Of a stretch of 64,000 nucleotides of DNA, positions 9,406 to 18,718 are shown in pieces. Each line of letters opens with the position of its first letter. Positions within the stretch are counted from its first letter, which is position 1. This DNA comes from Psychrobacillus sp. FSL H8-0483 (lineage in GTDB: Bacteria; Bacillota; Bacilli; Bacillales_A; Planococcaceae): NCBI RefSeq assembly GCF_038637725.1, contig NZ_CP152052.1, positions 2,339,501 to 2,403,500 on the forward strand, read 5' to 3'. The notes below the pieces were generated by a model. It ran no database searches. It was not told the origin of the DNA and saw only the letters and a program-made list of their open reading frames with translations. The translations under genes were made by a program, and so were the position numbers.

Positions 9406-10428
9406 TCAGTCATTTCCTGTCAATTGCGAAGAAGACATATTAATCATACGGTTTAAAAATAAATAGGAAAGGGAGACGGACCAAGCTAGTGGAGTGTTGC
9501 CATTTGGCACATTTTTACCGCCAATATATAATTCAGGGACTTCCCAATTATCTGGTACGATTAGTTCCGTTTTATTTACATATTCATAAGCCTTTTCATA
9601 CATGCCCAGTTCAAAATAGCATAATCCTAGCCAAGGTAGTCCGAAGCACCATTCTGCTTCGCTTCCTTCGTTGTAATACTGATCGTTCTGATAACGAATA
9701 CAACCATTTGTCCGCTCAAGGTGTTTGGAAACCATCTCGACTATCTTAAGCGCCGTTTTTCTTTCAACTATTCGATACGGATAGATAAGTGAAAGCAGCG
9801 ATAAATCTGTTTCTTTCGTTTCACTTTCCCTTGGCAAAAGAAACCGCAGCGTCTCCTCACCCTTTTGAATCAGTTCATCCTTAACATTTACGAGCATTTT
9901 CACCGCACGCAAGCCTGCCACGCATGCACCTACACTTGAAGCATGCAGTTCCATATTCTCTTCCCACATTCCATTATCCTTTGCCTGCCAGTATTGAAGA
10001 CATTCAAGATAGTCGACTAGCTTCTGAACAATAGCGAGATCTTTGTCATCACGGATAACCTTTTGTCCATGGCTCATGCCCACCCCTACTCCCCATAAGA
10101 AGGAACCTATTGCATCATTTTGAGCATGACCCCACTCTTGGCTCATTTCCTTTAAATCTGTAGAATACCGTGAGTGGATATATTCAAAAAGATAAACCGG
10201 TTTTTGTTCACGGTGAATGTCGATTTTCCATTCATAAGTTATAAAAAGGTCAAATAATGCATGAAATGCTTTTTCATACCGCTCAGATTGGCTGTGCAAA
10301 AAAGGTAAAACCGTGTATATGACATCACGTATCCAAACAAAATTGTAGTCCTTTGAAATACTGGCAGTGTAAGCGCCGTTCGGTAGGCGCATCCGATCTA
10401 AAACCTCAATTGCATTGTTGATTTTCAT
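9406..10428 (-). CDS. Short GH15-like glucoamylase/glucodextranase-family protein
   Basis: 340 residues, much shorter than usual GH15 enzymes (600 or more), lacking the N-terminal beta-sandwich. The (alpha/alpha)6 barrel features are present: FVWIRDVIY near residue 30, MWEENMELHASS with the likely acid Glu at about 155-165, and VPELYIGG with the likely base Glu, followed by NTPLAWS. It may split alpha-glucosidic bonds in glycogen or dextrins; exact activity unknown. AAGGGGG precedes the ATG. Its place next to glgBCDA and the cre site upstream fit a carbon-controlled glycogen breakdown role, which could offset the absent glgP. Confidence 0.75.
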   Translation of the reverse strand: MKINNAIEVLDRMRLPNGAYTASISKDYNFVWIRDVIYTVLPFLHSQSERYEKAFHALFDLFITYEWKIDIHREQKPVYLFEYIHSRYSTDLKEMSQEWGHAQNDAIGSFLWGVGVGMSHGQKVIRDDKDLAIVQKLVDYLECLQYWQAKDNGMWEENMELHASSVGACVAGLRAVKMLVNVKDELIQKGEETLRFLLPRESETKETDLSLLSLIYPYRIVERKTALKIVEMVSKHLERTNGCIRYQNDQYYNEGSEAEWCFGLPWLGLCYFELGMYEKAYEYVNKTELIVPDNWEVPELYIGGKNVPNGNTPLAWSVSLSYLFLNRMINMSSSQLTGND

Positions 10429-10503
10429 ATGAGAGAACCCCCTTAAATAATACCTTTACTGTGATTGTTAACCATTTGCGTTTATTCTAGACAAACTATC
10501 CCG

Positions 10504-10517
10504 AGAAAGCGCTTCCA
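10504..10517. promoter_or_regulatory. Candidate cre (CcpA) site
   Basis: AGAAAGCGCTTCCA matches 12 of 14 positions of a strong cre (TGAAAGCGCTTACA), with the palindromic core AAGCGCTT. It lies about 76 bp before the GH15-like gene, suited to carbon catabolite control. Confidence 0.65.
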
Positions 10518-10830
10518 TTTTTAAGTGAGGAAATTTAAGTATTAATATTTTATGTAGTAAATTGTTATTTGGAAAAGCAAGTATACCCAATTCCCCAAAA
10601 TTTTCATTTGCTGACACTTTATATTTCAGTATAGAAAATGCCCACGATTCAAAATTCTATTCAGTGTGTTATATCCAAAGTTACTAATACCCCCAAGATA
10701 TAATTTCAAATCAACTTACATTTGAATCTCGGAAAGTACCCAATTTTTTAACTAATTGTGTATACCTGTTCTTTTTCCTTTAATCCCTCTAACTTAAAGA
10801 AAAAATTTTTTATATACGAAATAAAGTATA

Positions 10831-10960
10831 GTTGATTCACTCTAGGCGGACGCATTCCGCGGGGTGAGCGATAAGCCATCACCACAACTCACGCGTCGTT
10901 TGTGATGCCTTATCTGTCTCACTCATCCCGCTGGAGTCGCCACCTGCCGCTTCAATCAAC
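10831..10960. repeat. Family B GC-rich repeat, complete copy
   Basis: Begins GTTGATT and ends AATCAAC. The arms hold AGGCGGACGCATTCCGCGGG on one side and CCCGCTGGAGTCGCCACCTG on the other, imperfect inverted repeats of each other. The middle also folds (GATAAGCCATCAC with GTGATGCCTTATC). It sits in the long gap 10429-11184, where no gene is seen. Confidence 0.8.
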
Positions 10961-11184
10961 GAAGTGATAAATGTCTTCATTTAAATGACAAAGTACTATT
11001 TATAAAATTATTAATAATGAGACTTACCGTATCCTCTCTAATATTAAAAAAAGAACCTTCAATCTAAAAAAAATAGATCAAAGATTCTCTGTTTTATATT
11101 CTTCATCAAAGAAACAATTCTCCATAAATGAAAAAAGTTACTTAAATATTTTCATTAAATAGCTTTGTTTCTACATCCAAAGAA

Positions 11185-12687
11185 TTAACTATAGACTAAC
11201 TCTTTTTCGTTTAGACCAAGCGACTCTGCTGTTGAAGTATGAATTTCGTGCAGAAGCTCTGGGTTTTCCATTAGTGGAACGCCATAAGATGGAATCATTT
11301 CTTTGATTTTCGGTTCCCACTCTTTTATATGTTGCGGGAAACATTTATTAAGTATCTCAAGCATAACGTGAACGGCAGTTGAAGCACCCGGAGAAGCTCC
11401 TAGTAATGCAGCTATTGAGCCATCTTCGGCAGTAACAACTTCTGTACCAAATTGAAGTGTTCCTTTACCGCCAGTCTCTGTATCTTTGATAACTTGCACA
11501 CGTTGGCCAGCTACCACTATATCCCAATCCTCGCTTTTGGCGTTCGGGATAAACTCTCGTAAATCTTCCATACGCTTTTCATTCGATAACATTACTTGCT
11601 GGATTAGGTATTTTGTCAATGACATCTCTTTTACACCTGCCGCCAACATGGTTACGAGATTATCCGGTTTTACGGATGTTATCAAATCAAACATGGAACC
11701 TGTTTTTAAGAACTTTGGCGAGAAGCCGGCAAACGGTCCAAACAGCAATGATTTTTGGTTGTCGATAAATCTTGTGTCTAGATGCGGAACAGACATTGGC
11801 GGAGCACCAACCTTAGCTTTTCCATATACTTTTGCATGATGCTGAGCTACAACTTCTGGGTTGTTACATACCATAAATAGTCCGCTTACTGGGAATCCTC
11901 CAATATGTTTTGATTCTGGAATACCGGATTTTTGTAGTAAATGCAAGCTTCCTCCACCGCCGCCGATAAAGACGAATTTTGCAGTATGACTTTCGACCTT
12001 ACCGCTATCGAGATTACGTACTTTCACTTCCCACGAGCCGTCGGTAGTACGTTTAATGTCATTAACACTATGTTTGTAGTTTATCTCAACGTTATTACTC
12101 TTTAAGTGGTCAAATAACAGGCCTGTTAAAGCCCCAAAGTTGACATCAGTTCCAGAGTCGATTTTTGTTGCCGCTATCGGTTCATTCGACGTACGACCTT
12201 CCATAATAAGCGGAATCCATTCCATTAGCTTTCCAGGGTCATCGGAAAATTCCATCCCTTGAAACAGGGGATTGTTTGACAACGCTTCAAATCGTTTTTT
12301 CAAGAACGATACATCTTTTTCCCCTTCTACTAAACTCATATGAGGCAAAGACACGATAAAGTCCTGCGGATTACGGATCAAATTGGTGTCTACAAGATAA
12401 GACCAAAACTGTCTTGAAAGCTGAAACTGTTCATTAATTTGTATAGCTTTGCTAATATCTATGGATCCATCCGATTTTTCGGGTGTATAGTTAAGCTCGC
12501 ACAGTGCAGAATGCCCTGTTCCCGCATTATTCCATTCGTTAGAGCTTTCCTCTCCTGCGTTTGCAAGCTTCTCAAACACTTTGATTTCCCAGTCTGGTGC
12601 TAATTCTTTCAGTAATGATCCCAAAGTCGCACTCATGACTCCCGCACCAATTAAGATAACGTCTGTTTTAGTTTCTTTGTTGCTCAT
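11185..12687 (-). CDS. mqo: Malate:quinone oxidoreductase
   Basis: 500 residues, typical for Mqo. FAD-dependent peripheral membrane enzyme oxidising malate to oxaloacetate and passing electrons to the quinone pool. The N-terminal [15 protein letters not shown] is the FAD dinucleotide fold; the [20 protein letters not shown] block and the later [15 protein letters not shown] are family hallmarks. A longer frame begins three codons earlier, but that ATG overlaps the AAGGA ribosome binding site, so the ATG at 12687 (MSNKETK) is the better start. It stands alone, with no visible partner genes. Confidence 0.96.
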   Translation of the reverse strand: MSNKETKTDVILIGAGVMSATLGSLLKELAPDWEIKVFEKLANAGEESSNEWNNAGTGHSALCELNYTPEKSDGSIDISKAIQINEQFQLSRQFWSYLVDTNLIRNPQDFIVSLPHMSLVEGEKDVSFLKKRFEALSNNPLFQGMEFSDDPGKLMEWIPLIMEGRTSNEPIAATKIDSGTDVNFGALTGLLFDHLKSNNVEINYKHSVNDIKRTTDGSWEVKVRNLDSGKVESHTAKFVFIGGGGGSLHLLQKSGIPESKHIGGFPVSGLFMVCNNPEVVAQHHAKVYGKAKVGAPPMSVPHLDTRFIDNQKSLLFGPFAGFSPKFLKTGSMFDLITSVKPDNLVTMLAAGVKEMSLTKYLIQQVMLSNEKRMEDLREFIPNAKSEDWDIVVAGQRVQVIKDTETGGKGTLQFGTEVVTAEDGSIAALLGASPGASTAVHVMLEILNKCFPQHIKEWEPKIKEMIPSYGVPLMENPELLHEIHTSTAESLGLNEKELVYS

Positions 12688-13225
12688 TTTTATCATCCTT
12701 ATTCTATAAGACTTTCAGAAATGATGTAGAAGCACCAGCTTAGGTTTCACAGCAAGCCAAGGCGCAATACAGTGACACACCTTTTCTGTATCAATTATAT
12801 ACCTTTAATAGTCTATCAAAATTAGTTAGTAATTAAAACATCAAATATAAAATGAAAGTTATAAAATTGTTTAAAAGGTAGTAAAAAGTGAGAACTCTTT
12901 CACGCCCAGAAACACACCAAAAGAAATGCCTTACCCTGGCTTCTTGTAAGAGTTAAGTCTCTGGTTTGCCGTTAACAATCAACTGCCACCATCTAATTTT
13001 CGCTTAACTTGTGGTGCGGTTCTGCGAAACTATTTAAAATAAGATTTTTACATACTTACATAATATTTTACATTTACTATTTCGGAAAGCGGAATTAATA
13101 TTACATAATTTAGAAATTTTGTTATTTCATTAGGGAGTTTGTCTATATCTCAAATCTCTCGTTCACATACATTATAGTAAGTGAAAATTAGTTTTTACTA
13201 GATTATTTTAGAAGGTGGTTTTTTT
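12688..13225. other. Gene-free stretch
   Basis: 538 bases between mqo and the beta-propeller gene. I see no convincing open frame, repeat or terminator in it, only AT-rich sequence and the ribosome binding site of the next gene (GAAGGTGG at about 13210). Confidence 0.6.
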
Positions 13226-14176
13226 ATGGGTATTCGTAGAGACTCTCTCTTTATTGGTGATCAAAGAGACGACACCGTGAAGCGTTTTGACGCAGTCACT
13301 GGACGGTTCATTGGCACTTTTGTAACACCAGGAAGCGGCGGCTTAATCGGTCCTCAAGGTCTTATCTTCAACCATGTGGGCAATCTCCTTGTCTCTAACC
13401 AGAACGTCGATCTACCTCTAAACGGCAACGTGTTGAAGTATAATGGAGAGACTGGGGCTTTTCTTGGTGAACTCGTTAGCTCCATTCAAGAAGGCGCTTC
13501 GTTTGCTCCGCGGGGCATCGTCCTCTCGGAACACAATATCCTGTTTGTGGCTGACGTGATAATTGAAGAAAACGGCCAGCACGGGGAAGTTCGGATGTAT
13601 AAGAATAACGGCAATACCGCGACGTTGATACGGAACCTTGACCACCCACCCAGCGGGGAGTTCTTTCCCCGCAGTGTAGTCATAGGGCCGGATGGCTATC
13701 TGTATGTGTCCGTCCGCAACAATCCTAATACTCCGGAAGGTCAGATTGGTGGTTCGGTAGTACGCTATAACTTGAAAACAGGGGCGTTCGGTGGAGTGTT
13801 CATTTCCCCCTTTAGTGACCTCAATCGTCCTGAAGGTTTGGTCTTCGGTCCAGACGGTAACCTCTACATCACCAGTTTCCGAGCGGACGCGGATGACACC
13901 GACAAAATTTTAGTTTTTGAAGGCAAAACGGGTACATTTATCAAAAAGATTGACCTTGATGAAGTCGGAGGGCCCCGTGCCTTCGCGCAGGCTATACTGT
14001 TTGGACCGGAAGGAAAACTCTTTGTCCCTATTACTGGAAACGGACCCGATACAGGCTCGGTACGACGCTATGACGTTGAGTGTGGCTCGTTCGATGTATT
14101 TATTCCTCCTGGAATTTTAGGCATGCCGTTTTATCTGACATTTGGCAATACCGATCCTGGTACGCTGGCTTACTAG
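13226..14176 (+). CDS. NHL/SMP-30-like beta-propeller protein
   Basis: 316 residues without a signal peptide or membrane segment. It is built of about six repeats with the pattern GPxGxLYV/LFV (GPQGLIFNHVGNLLVSN, RSVVIGPDGYLYVSV, PEGLVFGPDGNLYITS, ILFGPEGKLFVPI), each followed by a RYN/RYD-KTGAF strand, as in NHL or gluconolactonase-like propellers. No catalytic residues can be named. Codons are more GC-rich than those of its neighbours and the gene stands alone, which suggests acquisition from elsewhere. Function unknown; sugar-lactone hydrolysis or a binding scaffold are possible. Confidence 0.75.
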   Translation: MGIRRDSLFIGDQRDDTVKRFDAVTGRFIGTFVTPGSGGLIGPQGLIFNHVGNLLVSNQNVDLPLNGNVLKYNGETGAFLGELVSSIQEGASFAPRGIVLSEHNILFVADVIIEENGQHGEVRMYKNNGNTATLIRNLDHPPSGEFFPRSVVIGPDGYLYVSVRNNPNTPEGQIGGSVVRYNLKTGAFGGVFISPFSDLNRPEGLVFGPDGNLYITSFRADADDTDKILVFEGKTGTFIKKIDLDEVGGPRAFAQAILFGPEGKLFVPITGNGPDTGSVRRYDVECGSFDVFIPPGILGMPFYLTFGNTDPGTLAY

Positions 14177-14248
14177 AAAAAAATCGATGGACCAGTTTCA
14201 GTGTTTTGATGAGAAGTAAAAGGATAAAGGCAATCTTCTGATTGTGTC

Positions 14249-14286
14249 AAAAATGGGCTGGAACCGTGAGGTTCCGCCCATTTTTT
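14249..14286 (+). terminator. Terminator after the beta-propeller gene
   Basis: AAAAATGGGC-GGAACC / GGTTCC-GCCCATTTTTT stem with a GTGA loop and a six-U tail, about 75 bases after the stop codon. Confidence 0.85.
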
Positions 14287-14635
14287 ACGGTTTCACCGTG
14301 ATACTCCTATACGAGGTATTTACTCTTATTCCTAAATGAGAACTCCTCAATATAAAACCAACAATGAAAAATGAGGCGAAAGAAAGTCAAAAATTATAAA
14401 ACGGTTCATCGTATTGATTCTAAATATATATAACAAAAAGGTCTTCCTTCAAGCTTAAAAACATCCCCAATACCCCAGATTCTTAAAAATGTTTATACCA
14501 TTGGTACTTTGTAATTTTTTTTACTGATACCATAAATACTTCCAACTCCTTTTATCCTACGGTATCAATGAAGATACTCATTCAATTTATAGGTATATTT
14601 TTTTAAAGTTTATACATAATACAAAGGTGTTATAT

Positions 14636-14664
14636 TTGACAAAATTCGACACCTACGTAACAAT
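14636..14664 (+). promoter_or_regulatory. Promoter of ahpCF
   Basis: Perfect -35 TTGACA at 14636-14641, 17-bp spacer, then AACAAT (4 of 6) at 14659-14664. The PerR-type box begins 8 bases further on, so it would overlap the start of transcription. Confidence 0.55.
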
Positions 14665-14671
14665 TAACTCT

Positions 14672-14686
14672 TGATAATTATTATTA
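14672..14686. promoter_or_regulatory. PerR-type operator before ahpC
   Basis: TGATAATTATTATTA matches 12 of 14 defined positions of the PerR box TTATAATnATTATAA. It lies 29 bp before the ahpC ATG. Peroxide-induced loss of PerR binding would raise ahpCF expression, as known in Bacillus. Confidence 0.65.
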
Positions 14687-14715
14687 TTAACTAATTTTAT
14701 GGAGGAATTTTAATT

Positions 14716-15279
14716 ATGTCATTAATCGGAAAAGAAATACTACCATTTACAGCACAAGCATACAAAAATGGAGAATTTGTAGAAGTTACAGATCAAGATT
14801 TAAAAGGTCAATGGAGTGTTGTTTGCTTCTACCCAGCTGACTTTACTTTCGTATGCCCAACTGAGCTTGAAGATCTTGAAGGACAATACCCAGAATTACA
14901 AAAACTAGATGTTGAAGTATATTCTGTTTCAACTGATACTCATTTTGTTCATAAAGCATGGCACGATAGTTCAGATGCAATCGGTAAAATCACTTATACA
15001 ATGATCGGAGATCCATCTCATGTAATTTCTCGCAACTTCGATGTGTTAATTGAAGAAGAAGGTATTGCTGACCGCGGTACTTTCATCATCGACCCAGATG
15101 GTGTAATCCAAGCGCTTGAAATTAATGCAGGTGGCATTGGACGTGATGCAAGCATTCTTATTAACAAAATTAAAGCAGCACAATATGTTCGCAACAATCC
15201 AGGGGAAGTTTGCCCAGCTAAATGGCAAGAAGGCGGAGAAACACTTAAACCAAGCCTTGACCTTGTGGGTAAAATTTAA
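14716..15279 (+). CDS. ahpC: Alkyl hydroperoxide reductase subunit C (peroxiredoxin)
   Basis: 187 residues, full length. Typical 2-Cys peroxiredoxin reducing H2O2 and organic peroxides. The peroxidatic Cys is in [17 protein letters not shown] (about residue 47), the resolving Cys in GEVCPAKW near the C-terminus. A GGAGGAATTTT site precedes the ATG. ahpF follows after 15 bases and reduces it. A PerR box and TTGACA promoter lie upstream. Confidence 0.97.
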   Translation: MSLIGKEILPFTAQAYKNGEFVEVTDQDLKGQWSVVCFYPADFTFVCPTELEDLEGQYPELQKLDVEVYSVSTDTHFVHKAWHDSSDAIGKITYTMIGDPSHVISRNFDVLIEEEGIADRGTFIIDPDGVIQALEINAGGIGRDASILINKIKAAQYVRNNPGEVCPAKWQEGGETLKPSLDLVGKI

Positions 15280-15294
15280 GGAGAGCGATACTAA

Positions 15295-16824
15295 ATGGCA
15301 CTTGATGCAGAAATTAAGTCTCAATTAAATCAGTACCTTCAACTGCTTGAAAACGATATCGTACTAAAGGTAAGTGTAGGAACTGACAAAGTTTCAGATG
15401 AAATGCTAGCTCTAGTAGATGAGCTAGCTTCCCTTTCATCTAAAATTACAGTAGAAAAAGTAGAACTTGCAAGAACTCCTAGCTTTAGTGTCAACCGTGT
15501 TGGAGAAGATGCAGGCATTACTTTTGCTGGTGTTCCGCTAGGGCATGAATTTACTTCTTTAGTGTTAGCACTACTTCAAGTAAGTGGACGAGCACCTAAA
15601 GTGGATCAAAAGATTATCGATCAAATCAAGAACGTTACTGGTGAATATCACTTCGAAACATATGTTAGCTTAACCTGCCACAACTGCCCTGATGTTGTGC
15701 AAGCCCTTAATATAATGAGTGTGCTAAACCCTAACATTACACACACAATGGTGGATGGTGCAGCGTACAAAGAAGAAGTGGAAAGCAAAGATATATTAGC
15801 AGTACCAGCTGTATACATGAATGGCGAGTCATTTGGAAATGGTAGAATGACCATTGAGGAAATTCTCTCTAAATTTGGTACTGGTCCTGATGTAGAAGAA
15901 CTTTCCGGAAAAGAGCCTTACGATGTACTCGTTATTGGTGGTGGTCCAGCTGGTTCGAGTGCAGCAATCTATTCAGCACGTAAAGGTATTCGTACAGGTA
16001 TTGTAGCAGAACGCTTTGGTGGCCAAATCTTAGACACACTGTCTATCGAAAACTTTATCAGTGTGAAAGAGACAGAAGGACCAAAGCTTGCGCAAGCACT
16101 TGAAGAGCATGTGAAAGAATATAACATTGACGTTATGAACCTACAACGTGCAAAACGTTTAGAAAAGAAAGACCTAATTGAGGTTGAATTAGAAAATGGT
16201 GCTGTTCTTAAGAGTAAAGCAGTGATCATTTCAACTGGTGCCCGTTGGCGTAATGTTAATGTTCCCGGTGAGCAAGAGTTCAAAAACAAAGGTGTAGCTT
16301 ATTGCCCTCACTGTGATGGTCCATTGTTTGCAGGGAAAGACGTTGCGGTAATCGGTGGAGGTAACTCAGGAATTGAGGCAGCGATTGACCTTGCAGGGAT
16401 TGTGAATCATGTAACAGTTCTTGAATATAACTCAGAGTTAAAAGCTGATGAGGTACTACAAAAACGTTTATACAGCCTTCCAAATGTAACTGTCTTAACA
16501 AACGCTCAAACAAAAGAAATTACTGGTACTGACAAAGTGAATGGTATTTCTTACGTAAATCAAGAGACAGGTGAAGAAAAACACATCGAATTAGCTGGTG
16601 TATTTGTCCAAATCGGCCTAGTTCCTAACACTGATTGGTTAGAAGGAACACTTGAACGAAATCGTATTGGTGAAATCATCGTTGATAAGAGTGGAGCTAC
16701 TACAATTCCTGGTGTATTTGCTGCTGGTGATTGTACAGACAATGCTTATAACCAAATCATTATTTCTATGGGATCTGGTGCAACTGCAGCATTAGGCTCA
16801 TTTGACTATCTAATTCGAAATTAG
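15295..16824 (+). CDS. ahpF: Alkyl hydroperoxide reductase subunit F
   Basis: 509 residues. NADH-dependent flavoprotein that reduces AhpC. An N-terminal tandem thioredoxin-like domain carries the CxxC in TCHNCPD (about residue 130). Then come the FAD loop [19 protein letters not shown] (about 212), the redox-active CPHCDGP (about 340), the NADH loop [16 protein letters not shown], and the C-terminal [10 protein letters not shown]. The domain order is that of AhpF rather than plain thioredoxin reductase. Co-transcribed with ahpC. Confidence 0.97.
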   Translation: MALDAEIKSQLNQYLQLLENDIVLKVSVGTDKVSDEMLALVDELASLSSKITVEKVELARTPSFSVNRVGEDAGITFAGVPLGHEFTSLVLALLQVSGRAPKVDQKIIDQIKNVTGEYHFETYVSLTCHNCPDVVQALNIMSVLNPNITHTMVDGAAYKEEVESKDILAVPAVYMNGESFGNGRMTIEEILSKFGTGPDVEELSGKEPYDVLVIGGGPAGSSAAIYSARKGIRTGIVAERFGGQILDTLSIENFISVKETEGPKLAQALEEHVKEYNIDVMNLQRAKRLEKKDLIEVELENGAVLKSKAVIISTGARWRNVNVPGEQEFKNKGVAYCPHCDGPLFAGKDVAVIGGGNSGIEAAIDLAGIVNHVTVLEYNSELKADEVLQKRLYSLPNVTVLTNAQTKEITGTDKVNGISYVNQETGEEKHIELAGVFVQIGLVPNTDWLEGTLERNRIGEIIVDKSGATTIPGVFAAGDCTDNAYNQIIISMGSGATAALGSFDYLIRN

Positions 16825-16917
16825 TTTTTCAACATTAGATACAGAACTATAGTTTAGTGGTTTTATAAAATAAAATACATTAATTTTTAATATAAGCAAT
16901 TCCAACATCATTGCATT

Positions 16918-16961
16918 AAAAAATCACTATTCTTTCCAAATGGAAAGGATAGTGATTTTTA
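16918..16961 (+). terminator. Terminator after ahpF
   Basis: AAAAATCACTAT-CTTTCC / GGAAAG-ATAGTGATTTTT hairpin about 95 bases after the ahpF stop, U tail on the plus strand and A run upstream. Confidence 0.85.
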
Positions 16962-17047
16962 CTTTAAGTTTTCAATCAACTAAAACGATTTCTGACTGGA
17001 AACTATACCCCAATATTGCACCTCTAAAGGAGGTTACTTTCAAAATA

Positions 17048-17728
17048 TTAATTTTCTAATTCTAATGCTAGGTACATGTAATCGCCTTTTGAAGTAATCT
17101 CACCATTTCTAACCTTTAAATCTTGTTTAAAAAGTGGGCCACTTATTACTGTGGTATGGAACTCTCCTGCTTCACCACAAGGGTCGATACCCCTTTCTTC
17201 TAACTCTTTCATATACTCTAAAGTAAGCACACGTCCAAGATCTTCTTCTCTCATTCCTTTTTTCAAATTAACTGTCACTACCTTTGTTACAAAGCCGAAA
17301 TGGATAAACTCCTCTACTACATCTTTATGTCCTCTTTGCCAAAGTGGCATACCAAGTTCAAGCCCTACACTGCTTGTAACTCTTTCATGCCAACAATCTT
17401 GTACTGGTACATCAATATCACCTGTTACAAGCACCTCTGCTCCTAATTCTTTCGCGTCTTTTAGCAGTTTTACAAATACCCCTTCATAACCTTCCCATGT
17501 CGCAGCCCCTGTGTATAGCGGAAGTCCTATAGATTCTGCTTGTGCTTTAAGCACCGATGGAATAAGACTATGTGATCTTGACCTTTCTCCAGTTTCCTCC
17601 ATCATTACAATAATTCCTATGGCTGTTCCTTCTTGCATAGCTTTATATAACGCTAAAGTACTGTCTTTCCCTCCACTATATGAGGCTATAAATTTTTTAT
17701 TTTTTGCACCATCAATCCAGTTTTTCAT
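17048..17728 (-). CDS. Diphthine--ammonia ligase-like ATP pyrophosphatase (Dph6-related)
   Basis: 226 residues. The N-terminal ASYSGGKDSTLALYKAM is a PP-loop that binds ATP and releases pyrophosphate; the C-terminal GIDPCGEAGEFHTTV is the hallmark of the Dph6/MJ0570-type family. Archaeal and eukaryotic members amidate diphthine on EF2. Bacteria have no diphthamide, so the real substrate here is unknown. The ribosome binding site before the ATG is weak (GTGATAGAAA). Stands alone. Confidence 0.85.
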   Translation of the reverse strand: MKNWIDGAKNKKFIASYSGGKDSTLALYKAMQEGTAIGIIVMMEETGERSRSHSLIPSVLKAQAESIGLPLYTGAATWEGYEGVFVKLLKDAKELGAEVLVTGDIDVPVQDCWHERVTSSVGLELGMPLWQRGHKDVVEEFIHFGFVTKVVTVNLKKGMREEDLGRVLTLEYMKELEERGIDPCGEAGEFHTTVISGPLFKQDLKVRNGEITSKGDYMYLALELEN

Positions 17729-17890
17729 TTTCTATCACTGCTACTCAAGATATATACAAATAATAGCTTTGAATACCTATATATCAATCTTTCATGAACT
17801 TTTAGGACTCTGACTATTTATTTTTAGGTATTTTATCTAGTAGCTTCCCCTTTCTCTTTTTTATAACTGTATCACTAAAAACTCGATAAT

Positions 17891-17929
17891 AAAAAGCAGG
17901 GAATTCGTTCGTGATTTCCCCACTTTTTT
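17891..17929 (-). terminator. Terminator after the LURP-one gene
   Basis: AAAAAG, then a GGGAA / TTCCC stem with TCG-TTCG-TGA top, then CTTTTTT, about 65 bases after the stop of the minus-strand gene that ends at 17994. Bidirectional in form. Confidence 0.65.
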
Positions 17930-17993
17930 GATGTTATTTATTATTTTGAATTTCTAATAAAAACGTCAGCATTTTATATTCTAAGTCCCTACA

Positions 17994-18488
17994 TTACGTC
18001 GCTGCTGAGGAAGCAGCTGCTTGGTCTGCCTTCACACAATCAATTGCTACAACGAACGCAATAATGATGGCCTCCATCTCCTCATTAAATATTTGAACCT
18101 TGTAGCTATCCCCCCAAGTGAACCACTCCTTGTTCACTTTACCGATGACTACACCATGCTGTAAGACTTGAAAATCCATATCCCACCAGTTACCATGTAC
18201 CTCAATGTCAGCAGCATCAACCGTATAGCGTGCTTTAAAGAAAGAAAATTCCTTCTTAATCGTTAACACCTCTCGACCATTCACCTCAACAAAAAACTTC
18301 GGTAAAAAGCTGAACACCTTTTTCGTAATAAGTGCGACTTCATCTCTTGTTGCATTCATAATGGAGAAAGTCTTTGGGATTTGCATAAAACTGCCCTCCA
18401 CATAATATACATCCTTCTCCTGCAGATCCTTTACCGTAAATTTGCCACTTAGACTGAATACCTTCTGCTTTATATAAAGTTGCTTCAT
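17994..18488 (-). CDS. LURP-one-related (YxjI-like, tubby-fold) protein
   Basis: 164 residues from the ATG at 18488, which has AAGGAGG seven bases upstream; the longer open frame would place that site inside the gene. The opening MKQLYIKQKVFSLSGKFTV, then YVEGSFMQIPKTFSIM and the later repeated Ile/Val-aromatic strands with FSFFKARYTV, HGNWWDMDFQV fit the LURP-one/YxjI family, a 12-strand barrel around a central helix. In bacteria the function is unknown, possibly lipid or membrane linked. The Ala/Ser-rich tail (about ten residues) is low complexity. Confidence 0.8.
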   Translation of the reverse strand: MKQLYIKQKVFSLSGKFTVKDLQEKDVYYVEGSFMQIPKTFSIMNATRDEVALITKKVFSFLPKFFVEVNGREVLTIKKEFSFFKARYTVDAADIEVHGNWWDMDFQVLQHGVVIGKVNKEWFTWGDSYKVQIFNEEMEAIIIAFVVAIDCVKADQAAASSAAT

Positions 18489-18718
18489 AGTACGCCTCCT
18501 TCGATATAGCATATTACTAAAGTGCCTATTTCATCATAGATATTAATAGTGATAGAAGTGGATTTTTATTGTATGTTGTTTAATAAAATTTGCTAAAGAA
18601 CTCTCTCCTTCCCCTATTTACGATAATCTTGTCGAAAGATGAAAATAAAAACAATCTATTTTAAAACTTTCGTACACGCTCGTAAGTCTAATCTTATATA
18701 CTTGAAAGGGGAATTATC

